DNA of 64,000 nucleotides. It comes from Methylocaldum marinum (GTDB taxonomy: Bacteria > Pseudomonadota > Gammaproteobacteria > Methylococcales > Methylococcaceae). Location: contig NZ_AP017928.1 in the NCBI RefSeq assembly GCF_003584645.1, positions 398,981 to 462,980 on the forward strand. The letters run 5' to 3'. The position numbers and the translations under genes were made by a program. Below the pieces are notes generated by a model, which made no database searches, had not been told where the DNA came from, and saw only the letters and a program-made list of their open reading frames with translations. Below, in pieces: positions 1 to 5,818 of the stretch; position 1 is the first letter of the stretch, and each line of letters starts with the position of its first letter.

Positions 1-731
1 CCGATGGAGCCACTGACGGCTGGGTCTACGGCGGTTTTAATGAGCTTTATCCGACCGTATCGCCGGGATGGGTGGGCACTGCCGGCGCCACTACGCTACC
101 GTTCGGCTATGCGGGTAGTGCCCATCTGAATTGGGCGGCGGAATTTCGCGACGCGGGCGAAACACTCGAAGTCTCGAGAGCCGACGCGCAAGCGAGATAC
201 GGCCTCGCAGCGGACATCGATACTTCCGGAGGCGCCTGGATGGACGCCCAACCGTTCCCGCTGGGACGGTCAGACTATACCGACATCGGGCTGATCCGGT
301 CGGATGTCGATGCGTACATCACGCTGAATCTAACCGCCGACAACGCGGAAATCGCCAATTTCGGGATTACGGTCTTCACCGGTATGGACACCGGGACGAA
401 CTACTCGCACCACGAAATCTGGAACAGCCCGGCTCAAGGCTTCGACTTCACCGCGAGCGATCCATTCGACACCGCCGGCCTGAATTATCTGACCCACGAT
501 GCCACGGTCGACGGGGTCAACGGCCTGACCTTCCTGGCGGAAGCCGGCCAGATCTACTCCATCTTTCTCGGTGGCAGCGGCGGGGCCCATTGGGCTCTAA
601 ACAGGAGTGCCTATGTGCTCACCGTGAGCTCTGCTCCGGTTCCGATACCCGCGGCCGTATGGCTGCTCGGTGGCGGTTTGGCCGGGGTCGGGCTGGCCGG
701 AAGTCGGAAACGCCGTGCCGTCGACGCTTGA
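1..731 (+). CDS. VPIPA-CTERM (PEP-CTERM-like) secreted protein, paralog 1, 5' end outside window
   Basis: The reading frame is open from the window edge (frame starting at base 3), so the start codon and signal peptide are missing. What remains aligns closely with the proteins at 1172-2029 and 2907-3812: shared blocks are DGWVYGG, LNWAAE, TDIGL, FGITVFTGMDTGT, HH(E/K), LTHDATVDGVNGLTFLA and GQIYSI. The C-terminus is a sorting signal: VPIPA, a hydrophobic helix of about 16 residues, then SRKRR. This tripartite tail matches the VPLPA-CTERM class, which exosortase XrtD is thought to process; the likely enzyme is at 22525-24105. The protein is expected to be exported and attached to, or released into, extracellular polymer. 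Function of the globular domain is unknown. It lacks the histidines found in the ELH and WxH motifs of its two nearest paralogs. Confidence 0.85.
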   Translation, partial: DGATDGWVYGGFNELYPTVSPGWVGTAGATTLPFGYAGSAHLNWAAEFRDAGETLEVSRADAQARYGLAADIDTSGGAWMDAQPFPLGRSDYTDIGLIRSDVDAYITLNLTADNAEIANFGITVFTGMDTGTNYSHHEIWNSPAQGFDFTASDPFDTAGLNYLTHDATVDGVNGLTFLAEAGQIYSIFLGGSGGAHWALNRSAYVLTVSSAPVPIPAAVWLLGGGLAGVGLAGSRKRRAVDA

Positions 732-1171
732 GCCGGCCGCGCGCGGCGGACACTGTGAGTGCCGTTCTACGGTGACGACCGGCAACTTGTCCGCAGACGC
801 AACCGGGGCGGGCGCGGAGCGATTTCGGAAATGGTCCACTCCCACACACCCCGCTTGAAACCAGGCTTTGCACGTACATCCAAACTGCTCCGGCGCGCCT
901 CTCCTTGAGCGAAATGCCGCTAGAGCCTGTGGCATATGCCGTACTTCCTGGAGCCGGCGCGGTTCGCTAACCCCCGGAGCCCCCGAAATGTCCGGATTGG
1001 AACGCTGGCACGACACTTGTTTACTTTCGAGTGCGCTTGACCCGCATTTCTCGCATCGCTTCGTGCGTAAGAGATGTCCCGGCACTCCGGGGGCTCCGTT
1101 CGGCCTCCGGGAAACGGGGGAGATCCGGGTCTTCCACACTGTGTCTCAACTTCCACCTTTCAGGGCTTAAT
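732..1171. other. intergenic region with sigma-54 promoter and inverted repeat
   Basis: This 440-base gap has no convincing gene. It holds the -24/-12 match described separately at 1006-1020. It also holds an 11-bp perfect inverted repeat, CGGAGCCCCCG at 975-985 and its complement at 1088-1098, which brackets that promoter. The repeat could be an activator site or could fold the leader; neither is shown. No copy of the structured leader found before the next two paralogs was seen here. Confidence 0.6.
1006..1020 (+). promoter_or_regulatory. sigma-54 (RpoN) promoter, -24/-12 match
   Basis: TGGCACG, four bases, then TTGT. The GG at 1007-1008 and the GT at 1019-1020 are ten bases apart, as in the RpoN consensus TGGCACG-N4-TTGC; only the last C is changed. 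It lies about 150 bases upstream of the ATG at 1172, so the leader would be about 140 nt. Sigma-54 control of PEP-CTERM genes (PrsK/PrsR systems) is established in other bacteria. Confidence 0.7.
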
Positions 1172-2029
1172 ATGAAACAGACCAGATTGGCCAAGGCGAT
1201 CGCGACGGCGGTAGCCGGTTCTGTGCTTTCTTTGGGAGTCGTTGCCGACGCCTCGGCACACACCATGTACAACACCTACAACGCCGGTACGGCACCTACT
1301 GCCGGAGGTACGGACGGTTGGGTTTACGGCTATGTAAACGAGACTTATCCGACCGTGTCGCCGGGATGGGTTGGTACCGAAAGCGCCACCACGCTACCGT
1401 TCGGCTATACCGGCCTTTCCGCGCTGAACTGGGCGGCGGAACTTCATAACGCGGGCGCTTCGCTGGAGATTTCCAGGGCGGACGCGCTAGCGAGATATGG
1501 CGTCGCCGCGGATATCGATACCGCCCGGGGCGCCTGGATAGATACCGAAGAAACCCCTCAAGGCTGGGCCCATAACACCGATATCGGTCTTTTCATGTCG
1601 CATGTCGACGCCTACGTCACGCTGAATCTGACCGCCGACAACGCGGAAATCGCCAATTTCGGGATCACGGTCTTCACCGGTATGGACACCGGGACGGACT
1701 ACACGCACCACAAACTCTGGAACAGCCCGGCTCAAGGCTTCGACTTCACCGCGAACGATCCATTCGACACCACCGGCCTGAATTATCTGACCCACGATGC
1801 CACGGTCGACGGGGTCAACGGCCTGACTTTCCTGGCGGAAGCCGGCCAGATTTATTCCATCTATCTTGGTGGTAGCGGCGGAGCGGAATGGAATCAGAAC
1901 AAAGACAATTACACGTTGACCATTTCCTCTTCTCCGGTTCCCATTCCGGCGGCCGTTTGGTTGTTCGGCAGTGCTTTGGCCGGGGTCGGATTCGCCGGAC
2001 GGCGCCCGCGCAAGGCCGCTGCCGCGTGA
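1172..2029 (+). CDS. VPIPA-CTERM (PEP-CTERM-like) secreted protein, paralog 2
   Basis: A 285-residue protein, read from ATG 1172 because a typical signal peptide follows directly (Lys/Arg at residues 2-8, hydrophobic core, cleavage after ASA at residue 29). The mature protein would start with His30 (HTMYNTY). The globular domain carries LNWAAELHNAG, GWAHNTDIGL, FGITVFTGMDTGT-x-YTHHKLW and LTHDATVDG. The tail is VPIPA, a hydrophobic helix and RRPRKAAAA, the sorting signal expected for XrtD. It is nearly identical to the gene at 1-731 through the middle, showing recent tandem duplication. It is probably an extracellular matrix protein. An N-terminal histidine plus conserved internal histidines suggests metal binding, but that is inference. 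A longer in-frame reading from 1031 is open but lacks support. Confidence 0.88.
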   Translation: MKQTRLAKAIATAVAGSVLSLGVVADASAHTMYNTYNAGTAPTAGGTDGWVYGYVNETYPTVSPGWVGTESATTLPFGYTGLSALNWAAELHNAGASLEISRADALARYGVAADIDTARGAWIDTEETPQGWAHNTDIGLFMSHVDAYVTLNLTADNAEIANFGITVFTGMDTGTDYTHHKLWNSPAQGFDFTANDPFDTTGLNYLTHDATVDGVNGLTFLAEAGQIYSIYLGGSGGAEWNQNKDNYTLTISSSPVPIPAAVWLFGSALAGVGFAGRRPRKAAAA

Positions 2030-2284
2030 CCCGGAACTGGCCGGGACGGCTTGCATTCGAGCCCGGCATTCCTTGGATCTTGGGTGTCTCCGCCGAGAAT
2101 GGTTCGATCGGGTCGTAAGCAGGTGTCGTTCTGTTCCGTCCGTTAACATCCTGGAAACGGCTGTTTGCGTGCTGGATTGCGCGTCGAGTGGGTAGGCCAA
2201 CGAGCTTGTCCTGAGCCGAGTCGGAGGGCTGTCCTGAACTTCATCGAGGGAGCGGGACGTTGCCGTGGATTAGGTCAATGCAAG

Positions 2285-2352
2285 CCGGTCGGGAATCCTT
2301 GCCCGACGGTGCGCTTGGTTCAACGGGTTCGTCGGCAAAGGATTGCCGACCG
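2285..2352. repeat. REP-like palindromic repeat (degenerate copy)
   Basis: It contains GTCGGGAATCCTTGCCCGAC followed 22 bases later by GTCGGCAAAGGATTGCCGAC, the same two alternating palindromes as the arrays at 34685-34926, 40345-40412 and 48609-48715. One mismatch weakens the first palindrome. Confidence 0.75.
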
Positions 2353-2489
2353 TGCCGCTGTAGGACGCGAATCCCGTCGCGACATCAGACCGCTCGGCTG
2401 TGGACTGCATCTTGATTTCCAATAGGTTCAGGCCGCCGAGTGACGCTCGGAGCGTTTTGAGCAGGCAATTCTCCCTGCTGTCACACTTT

Positions 2490-2527
2490 TGCGGCATTTC
2501 CCTTGTAAAGCTAAGGGAAATGCCGCA
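2490..2527. repeat. perfect 15-bp inverted repeat (hairpin)
   Basis: The arms TGCGGCATTTCCCTT and AAGGGAAATGCCGCA pair perfectly around an 8-base loop. No T-run follows on the plus strand, so a simple intrinsic terminator is not clear. It lies about 50 bases upstream of the -24/-12 element at 2578-2594, where a sigma-54 activator would bind, so it could be an enhancer palindrome. Confidence 0.7.
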
Positions 2528-2577
2528 GGTGCTGGTGACTTCAGTAAAAGGAAGCCGTTAAATCAACGACCTAGAGG

Positions 2578-2594
2578 AGGCATGGTGATTGCAC
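2578..2594 (+). promoter_or_regulatory. sigma-54 promoter, -24/-12 match
   Basis: AGGCATGGTGATTGCAC: the GG at 2579-2580 and the GC at 2591-2592 are ten bases apart, and TTGCA matches the -12 box. The predicted transcript start, near 2603, falls at the base of a perfect hairpin (2602-2641). The leader to the ATG at 2907 would be about 300 nt. Confidence 0.6.
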
Positions 2595-2601
2595 ATTAGA
2601 G

Positions 2602-2641
2602 TGCCGACCATTCGCCGGAACGGTGATCCGAATGGTCGGCA
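2602..2641 (+). promoter_or_regulatory. 13-bp perfect hairpin at predicted transcript 5' end
   Basis: TGCCGACCATTCG at 2602-2614 pairs perfectly with its complement at 2629-2641 around a 14-base loop. It would be the first structure made in the leader of the gene at 2907. A 5' stem of this kind often protects mRNA from decay; a role here is inference. A second shorter stem (TGCTACGG with CCGTAGCA, 2642-2697) follows. Confidence 0.5.
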
Positions 2642-2713
2642 TGCTACGGGAAAACTCGATCAATCGCCGCTGGGGACGAGAGTGCCGAACCGTAGCAGTA
2701 GGGGGAATCCCTT

Positions 2714-2855
2714 TCGCATCTGCCACTCCCGCCGCGAGGCGGGTTCGGAAAGCCACGGGTCTCGCGACCGAAGTCGCAAGACGGCCGGGCCGCCTCCCTG
2801 GGTGATGGGGAGACCGCAGAGCCTTCGGCTTGCTCGGGGCGTCGCGGACATCGCT
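2714..2855 (+). ncRNA. structured leader RNA resembling a GEMM-I (c-di-GMP-I) riboswitch, copy A
   Basis: The core has a stem CCCGCC (2728-2733), a GNRA loop GCGA and GGCGGG (2738-2743). Next come TTCGGAAAGCCACGGGTCT (2744-2762), a second hairpin, and GGCCGGGCCGCC. The order and the AAAGCCACGGGTCT and GCCGGG blocks match the GEMM-I family. The 5' strand departs from it: GCCACT stands where GGCAAA is usual, so the helix closing the pocket is not canonical. Two further stems follow (CTCCC/GGGAG, then one ending GCGGACATC). The homologous leader at 4104-4252 keeps all of this with a compensating G-U pair, which supports a real RNA. A cobalamin-type aptamer was considered and fits less well. Confidence 0.5.
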
Positions 2856-2906
2856 GGCTACGTGTAAACCACGAACTCCATAAGAACCGTACGAGGTAAT
2901 TCCTAC

Positions 2907-3812
2907 ATGTCTCATCTACAGAACAAGCTGACCAAAGCGGTAACCGCAGCCCTCGCGGGCACCGTCCTGACCCTGGGTGCGGCCTCCGCCGAAGCGCATA
3001 CGATGTACAACACCTTCACCACGGCAGATCCTTCCGACACCGACGGCTGGGTCTATGGGGGCGTAGGCAATCCGAGCTATCCGACGGCTTCCCCCGGTTG
3101 GGTGGGGACCGCCAGCGCCACCACGCAGCCTTTCGGCTATTCGGGCACCGCTCATCTGAACTGGGCGGCGGAGCTTCACAGTGCGGGTTCCTCGCTTGAG
3201 GTTTCGAAGGCGGATGCCCTGGCGAGATACGGCGTCGCCGCTGAAATCGATACCGGAGCCGGGGCTTGGCAGGATGCGGGCGTCAACGGCGCCGGAATTC
3301 CGACCGCCAACGGTCCTACCGGCTGGAAACATCAGACCGATATCGGGTTGATCATGGCGGAAGAAACCATGTGGGTGACACTCAATCCCACGGTGGTGAC
3401 CGGCACCGGCTACGACATTCAAAACTTCGGCATCACCGTCTTCACCGGGATGGATACCAATACGGGCAGTTACTCTCATCACGGCGCCTGGAACTGCCCC
3501 GGCTGTACTCCGGCGAAACCCTACGATCTCGATAATCCGTTCGGTACCGCAGGACTCAGCTATTTGACCCATGATGGCACAGTCGACGGGGTTGACGGAC
3601 TGACCTTTCTTGCGCTTGCCGGCCAGGTCTATTCCATTTATCTGGGGGGCGCCGGCGTTGGTCAATGGAGCCAGAATGTTGCCGACTACAGCTTGAATAT
3701 CAGCACCGCGCCGGTCCCGATCCCCGCGGCCGTATGGCTTTTCGGCAGCGCGCTCGCCGGCCTTGTAGGCTTGGGAAAGCGCCGCAACAAAGGAAATTCC
3801 GTCCCGGTCTGA
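2907..3812 (+). CDS. VPIPA-CTERM (PEP-CTERM-like) secreted protein, paralog 3
   Basis: A 301-residue protein from ATG 2907, with signal peptide (cleavage after AEA, residue 30) and His31 as predicted first mature residue (HTMYNTF). It shares LNWAAELHSAG, GWKHQTDIGL, FGITVFTGMDTNT, YSHHGAW and LTHDGTVDGVDGLTFLA with paralogs 1 and 2. Unlike them it carries an insertion with a Cys pair (NCPGC) after the HH motif. The tail is VPIPA, a hydrophobic helix and KRRNKG. It sits behind a sigma-54-like promoter and a riboswitch-like leader, so both nitrogen- or stress-linked RpoN control and a small-molecule signal may gate expression. The export and sorting class is clear; the molecular role is not. 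Confidence 0.88.
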   Translation: MSHLQNKLTKAVTAALAGTVLTLGAASAEAHTMYNTFTTADPSDTDGWVYGGVGNPSYPTASPGWVGTASATTQPFGYSGTAHLNWAAELHSAGSSLEVSKADALARYGVAAEIDTGAGAWQDAGVNGAGIPTANGPTGWKHQTDIGLIMAEETMWVTLNPTVVTGTGYDIQNFGITVFTGMDTNTGSYSHHGAWNCPGCTPAKPYDLDNPFGTAGLSYLTHDGTVDGVDGLTFLALAGQVYSIYLGGAGVGQWSQNVADYSLNISTAPVPIPAAVWLFGSALAGLVGLGKRRNKGNSVPV

Positions 3813-3957
3813 GTGTGTCCGCCGAAAACATGCGACTGTTTTCCCATCGGCTTCGGCCGGCGGGAAATCTGTGTGGTATCACCTATAAAGTTGTGTGATT
3901 TGCCGCGTGGTCGTATCGGGATGGAGTACATCTATTTGATTAGAAATCATCCTTTAG

Positions 3958-3973
3958 TGGCATGTTTATTGTC
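3958..3973 (+). promoter_or_regulatory. sigma-54 promoter, -24/-12 match
   Basis: TGGCATGTTTATTGTC: GG at 3959-3960 and GT at 3971-3972, ten bases apart, in good agreement with TGGCAYG-N4-TTGC. The leader to ATG 4302 would be about 320 nt, close to the length predicted for the gene at 2907. Confidence 0.65.
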
Positions 3974-4103
3974 TTTGTAGAACGGAAGCTCGTTGCATGG
4001 CGGGCTTGCACATACGCGTCTTAAAAACGGAATCGCAAGGAATTCCCCGGCAGGGAAAGCCCGAAGGAACGCCATCGCGAAGGGCCGTCATGTAGGTCCA
4101 TTC

Positions 4104-4252
4104 GTGTCGCCACACCCGTCGCGAGGCGGGGTCGGAAAGCTTCGGGTCTCGATGCTTGTAAGCATTAGAGATGGCCGGGCCGCCTCCCGGAAGTGATGGG
4201 GAGGACCGCGGCGCTGCTCCATGGGCTACGGCAAAGCGCCGCGGACATCACT
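4104..4252 (+). ncRNA. structured leader RNA resembling a GEMM-I riboswitch, copy B
   Basis: Homologous to 2714-2855. The first stem CCCGTC (4115-4120), loop GCGA and GGCGGG (4125-4130) differs from copy A by a C-to-U change that leaves a G-U pair. GTCGGAAAGCTTCGGGTCT follows at 4131-4149. The next hairpin has a quite different sequence but the same fold. GATGGCCGGGCCGCCTCCC then reappears almost unchanged. The last stem (CCGCGGCGC with GCGCCGCGG) is stronger than in copy A and ends GCGGACATC in both. Unpaired parts kept while helices drift are the mark of a selected RNA. Ligand identity is uncertain because the GCCAC block replaces the usual GGCAA. Confidence 0.5.
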
Positions 4253-4301
4253 GTTAAGAAGCATTAGACAACCACTAACAGTGAAGAGGAAGAATCATAA
4301 T

Positions 4302-5201
4302 ATGAAAATAACAGCGTCAATACTGGCCATCACGAGCGTACTCGGGGGTACGCTGCTAATGGCTCCCGCAGTGCACGCGCATGCAACCTTCAATATTGCG
4401 GGTTACGGCGACGGCACCGGCGGTAGCACCAATGGCAACGATGGTCTTCCCGGTACCGATGCGGGCGGGGTCTGGACCAATGGAGGCGTCGGTTACACCG
4501 GGGCTTTGCCGGTTCATTGGTATGCCGGCATGCATAACGCGGCCGCAGCCCGGACTATCGAAACCGGCGCGCCCGACTCCAGCAACAGTAACAGCCTGCA
4601 GCGACAGATCGCCAACTATAACAACAACAACGACCCTGGCCTCCCCACCAATCGAATGCTCAGGGTTGGCGGCCTTTCCTGGTCCGATCCCGACAACGGC
4701 GGACAGGGATGGGGACATGGCCTCGACTTCGGGCTCATCCACTGGTCCTGCGGCGGCGGTCCCCAGGGCTGCATTGACGCGGGCGTATCCGGCTTCAAAA
4801 TCACATTGGAGGATGATCTCGCCGACGGGGGAGCCAACGTTCAGCTCGGTTTTGCGCTTTACGGCGGGTGGGACGCCGGTTCCGGCGCCTCCAGGCATGA
4901 TACCTTCGTCACCGATCCGGCCCCGGTGGACAATCCGCTGGGATCCGACGATCTGAAACTGCTTGGATGGGGAGTGGCATCCTCGGTCGGTGAAACCTTG
5001 TCGCAAGTATTCAACCTCGATACGACCTACGACGGCGAGTACACCGTCATCATTGGCGCCTTGGGTGGCGTGGCCGGTAATTATCGGTTGAGCGTCGAAT
5101 CGGTCGTTCAGCCGGTTCCGATTCCGGCCGGAATCTGGCTGCTCGGCAGCGCTTTGGTCGGTGTGTTCAGCATCGGCCGGCGTGCTTCAAAACCCGCTTA
5201 G
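4302..5201 (+). CDS. VPIPA-CTERM (PEP-CTERM-like) secreted protein, divergent paralog 4
   Basis: A 299-residue protein from ATG 4302, with GAGGA upstream. The signal peptide cuts after VHA (residue 26), giving His27 (HATFN) as first mature residue, as in paralogs 2 and 3. The body has drifted but keeps the outline: VHWYAGMHNA (for LNWAAELHNAG), GWGHGLDFGLIHW (for GWAHNTDIGL), LGFALYGGWDAGS (for FGITVFTGMDTG) and SRHDTF (for THHKLW). The LTHD motif is lost. There is a Gly/Asn-rich stretch early in the mature protein and a poly-Asn run near residue 107. The tail is VPIPAGIWLLG..., ending RRASKP. It is an exported matrix or surface protein with its own sigma-54-like promoter and riboswitch-like leader. 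Confidence 0.86.
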   Translation: MKITASILAITSVLGGTLLMAPAVHAHATFNIAGYGDGTGGSTNGNDGLPGTDAGGVWTNGGVGYTGALPVHWYAGMHNAAAARTIETGAPDSSNSNSLQRQIANYNNNNDPGLPTNRMLRVGGLSWSDPDNGGQGWGHGLDFGLIHWSCGGGPQGCIDAGVSGFKITLEDDLADGGANVQLGFALYGGWDAGSGASRHDTFVTDPAPVDNPLGSDDLKLLGWGVASSVGETLSQVFNLDTTYDGEYTVIIGALGGVAGNYRLSVESVVQPVPIPAGIWLLGSALVGVFSIGRRASKPA

Positions 5202-5818
5202 ACGCTCTCGGGTAATCAGAGAGATCAGAGCCGCCCGGGCCAAACCTACTCCCGGGCGTGCCTGACCGGCTTTCCGCAGAAATTTGTTTGCTGTGTGTAA
5301 AGAAAGTAAAGCCCCTGTCGAATCGCCCTCACGCCAACCCAATCACGCCGCACATTCCTTGTGCGGAGCCGCAAGCGGCGCCCGCGCGTGTAAATTGGCC
5401 TCCCCACGCGACGCTGTCCCGCTTCGCTCGCGAGGCCGGGGCAGCCCATCCCGGGCCTGCCCGCTCGTCGCGTTGCGTCTCGCCCTGCCGATTTTCCCCG
5501 GAGGGAGAGGGAGTTCTTGTGGCTTTACTTTCTTGATCATTTGTAACCACGGTTCGTCAGATCACGTCATATGCATTTTCCGGGCTTCATCAGCATTTTT
5601 GCGGCTGTGGGGCGGTTCCGGCAGTGTCTGCGACCGTGAGAGAAATGAAAACCTTGGCGTAGCGACAGGGTCGTCGAATGCCGGCCACGTCCGACTTGTT
5701 CGCACGAGCAGCGTAATGGTATCGCCGAGCGGGACTCGGTGCTTTCATAACCAGCGTCGTGGGGGCGGGCGTCCGGCAGCTACGTTTTCCCTTTTAGTTG
5801 CGATCCTGGTACAAGTCC
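5202..5818. other. intergenic region with IR-bounded repeat
   Basis: The 617-base gap contains a GCCCGGG/CCCGGGC stem at 5233-5257 (possible transcript end after the gene at 4302) and the IR-bounded segment at 5300-5534. I saw no gene. The last 280 bases, upstream of the cytochrome, show no clear promoter. Confidence 0.5.
5300..5534. repeat. segment bounded by 14-bp perfect inverted repeats
   Basis: AAGAAAGTAAAGCC at 5300-5313 and its exact complement at 5521-5534 flank 207 bases of GC-rich sequence without a good ORF. The shape fits a small non-autonomous element or a long-range hairpin. No duplicated target bases could be assigned. Internal CCTTGTGCGGAGCCGCAAG-type palindromes would add structure. 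Confidence 0.5.

Larger units (their letters stand above)
2030..2577. other. intergenic region with repeats, no gene seen
   Basis: No credible gene. The stretch contains a degenerate GAGCTTGTCCTGAG-type dispersed repeat (about 2200-2245), a REP-like pair of palindromes (2285-2352) and a perfect 15-bp hairpin (2490-2527). The promoter and leader of the next gene begin after this. Confidence 0.55.
3813..4301. other. intergenic region: promoter and structured leader of next gene
   Basis: This 489-base gap has no gene. It holds an imperfect TTTCCC/GGGAAA stem at about 3840-3870 (possible end of the upstream transcript), the -24/-12 element at 3958 and the leader RNA at 4104-4252. Confidence 0.55.

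Noticed and set aside
2160..2250. GAGCTTGTCCTGAG-type repeat near 2200-2245 as a functional site
   Set aside because: This degenerate repeat is common in many genomes and gives no clear function here.
2714..2855. Reading the structured leader as a cobalamin aptamer
   Set aside because: GCCACT resembles the B12 box, but the required flanking conserved blocks are absent, and copy B lacks further matches; a GEMM-like order fits better.
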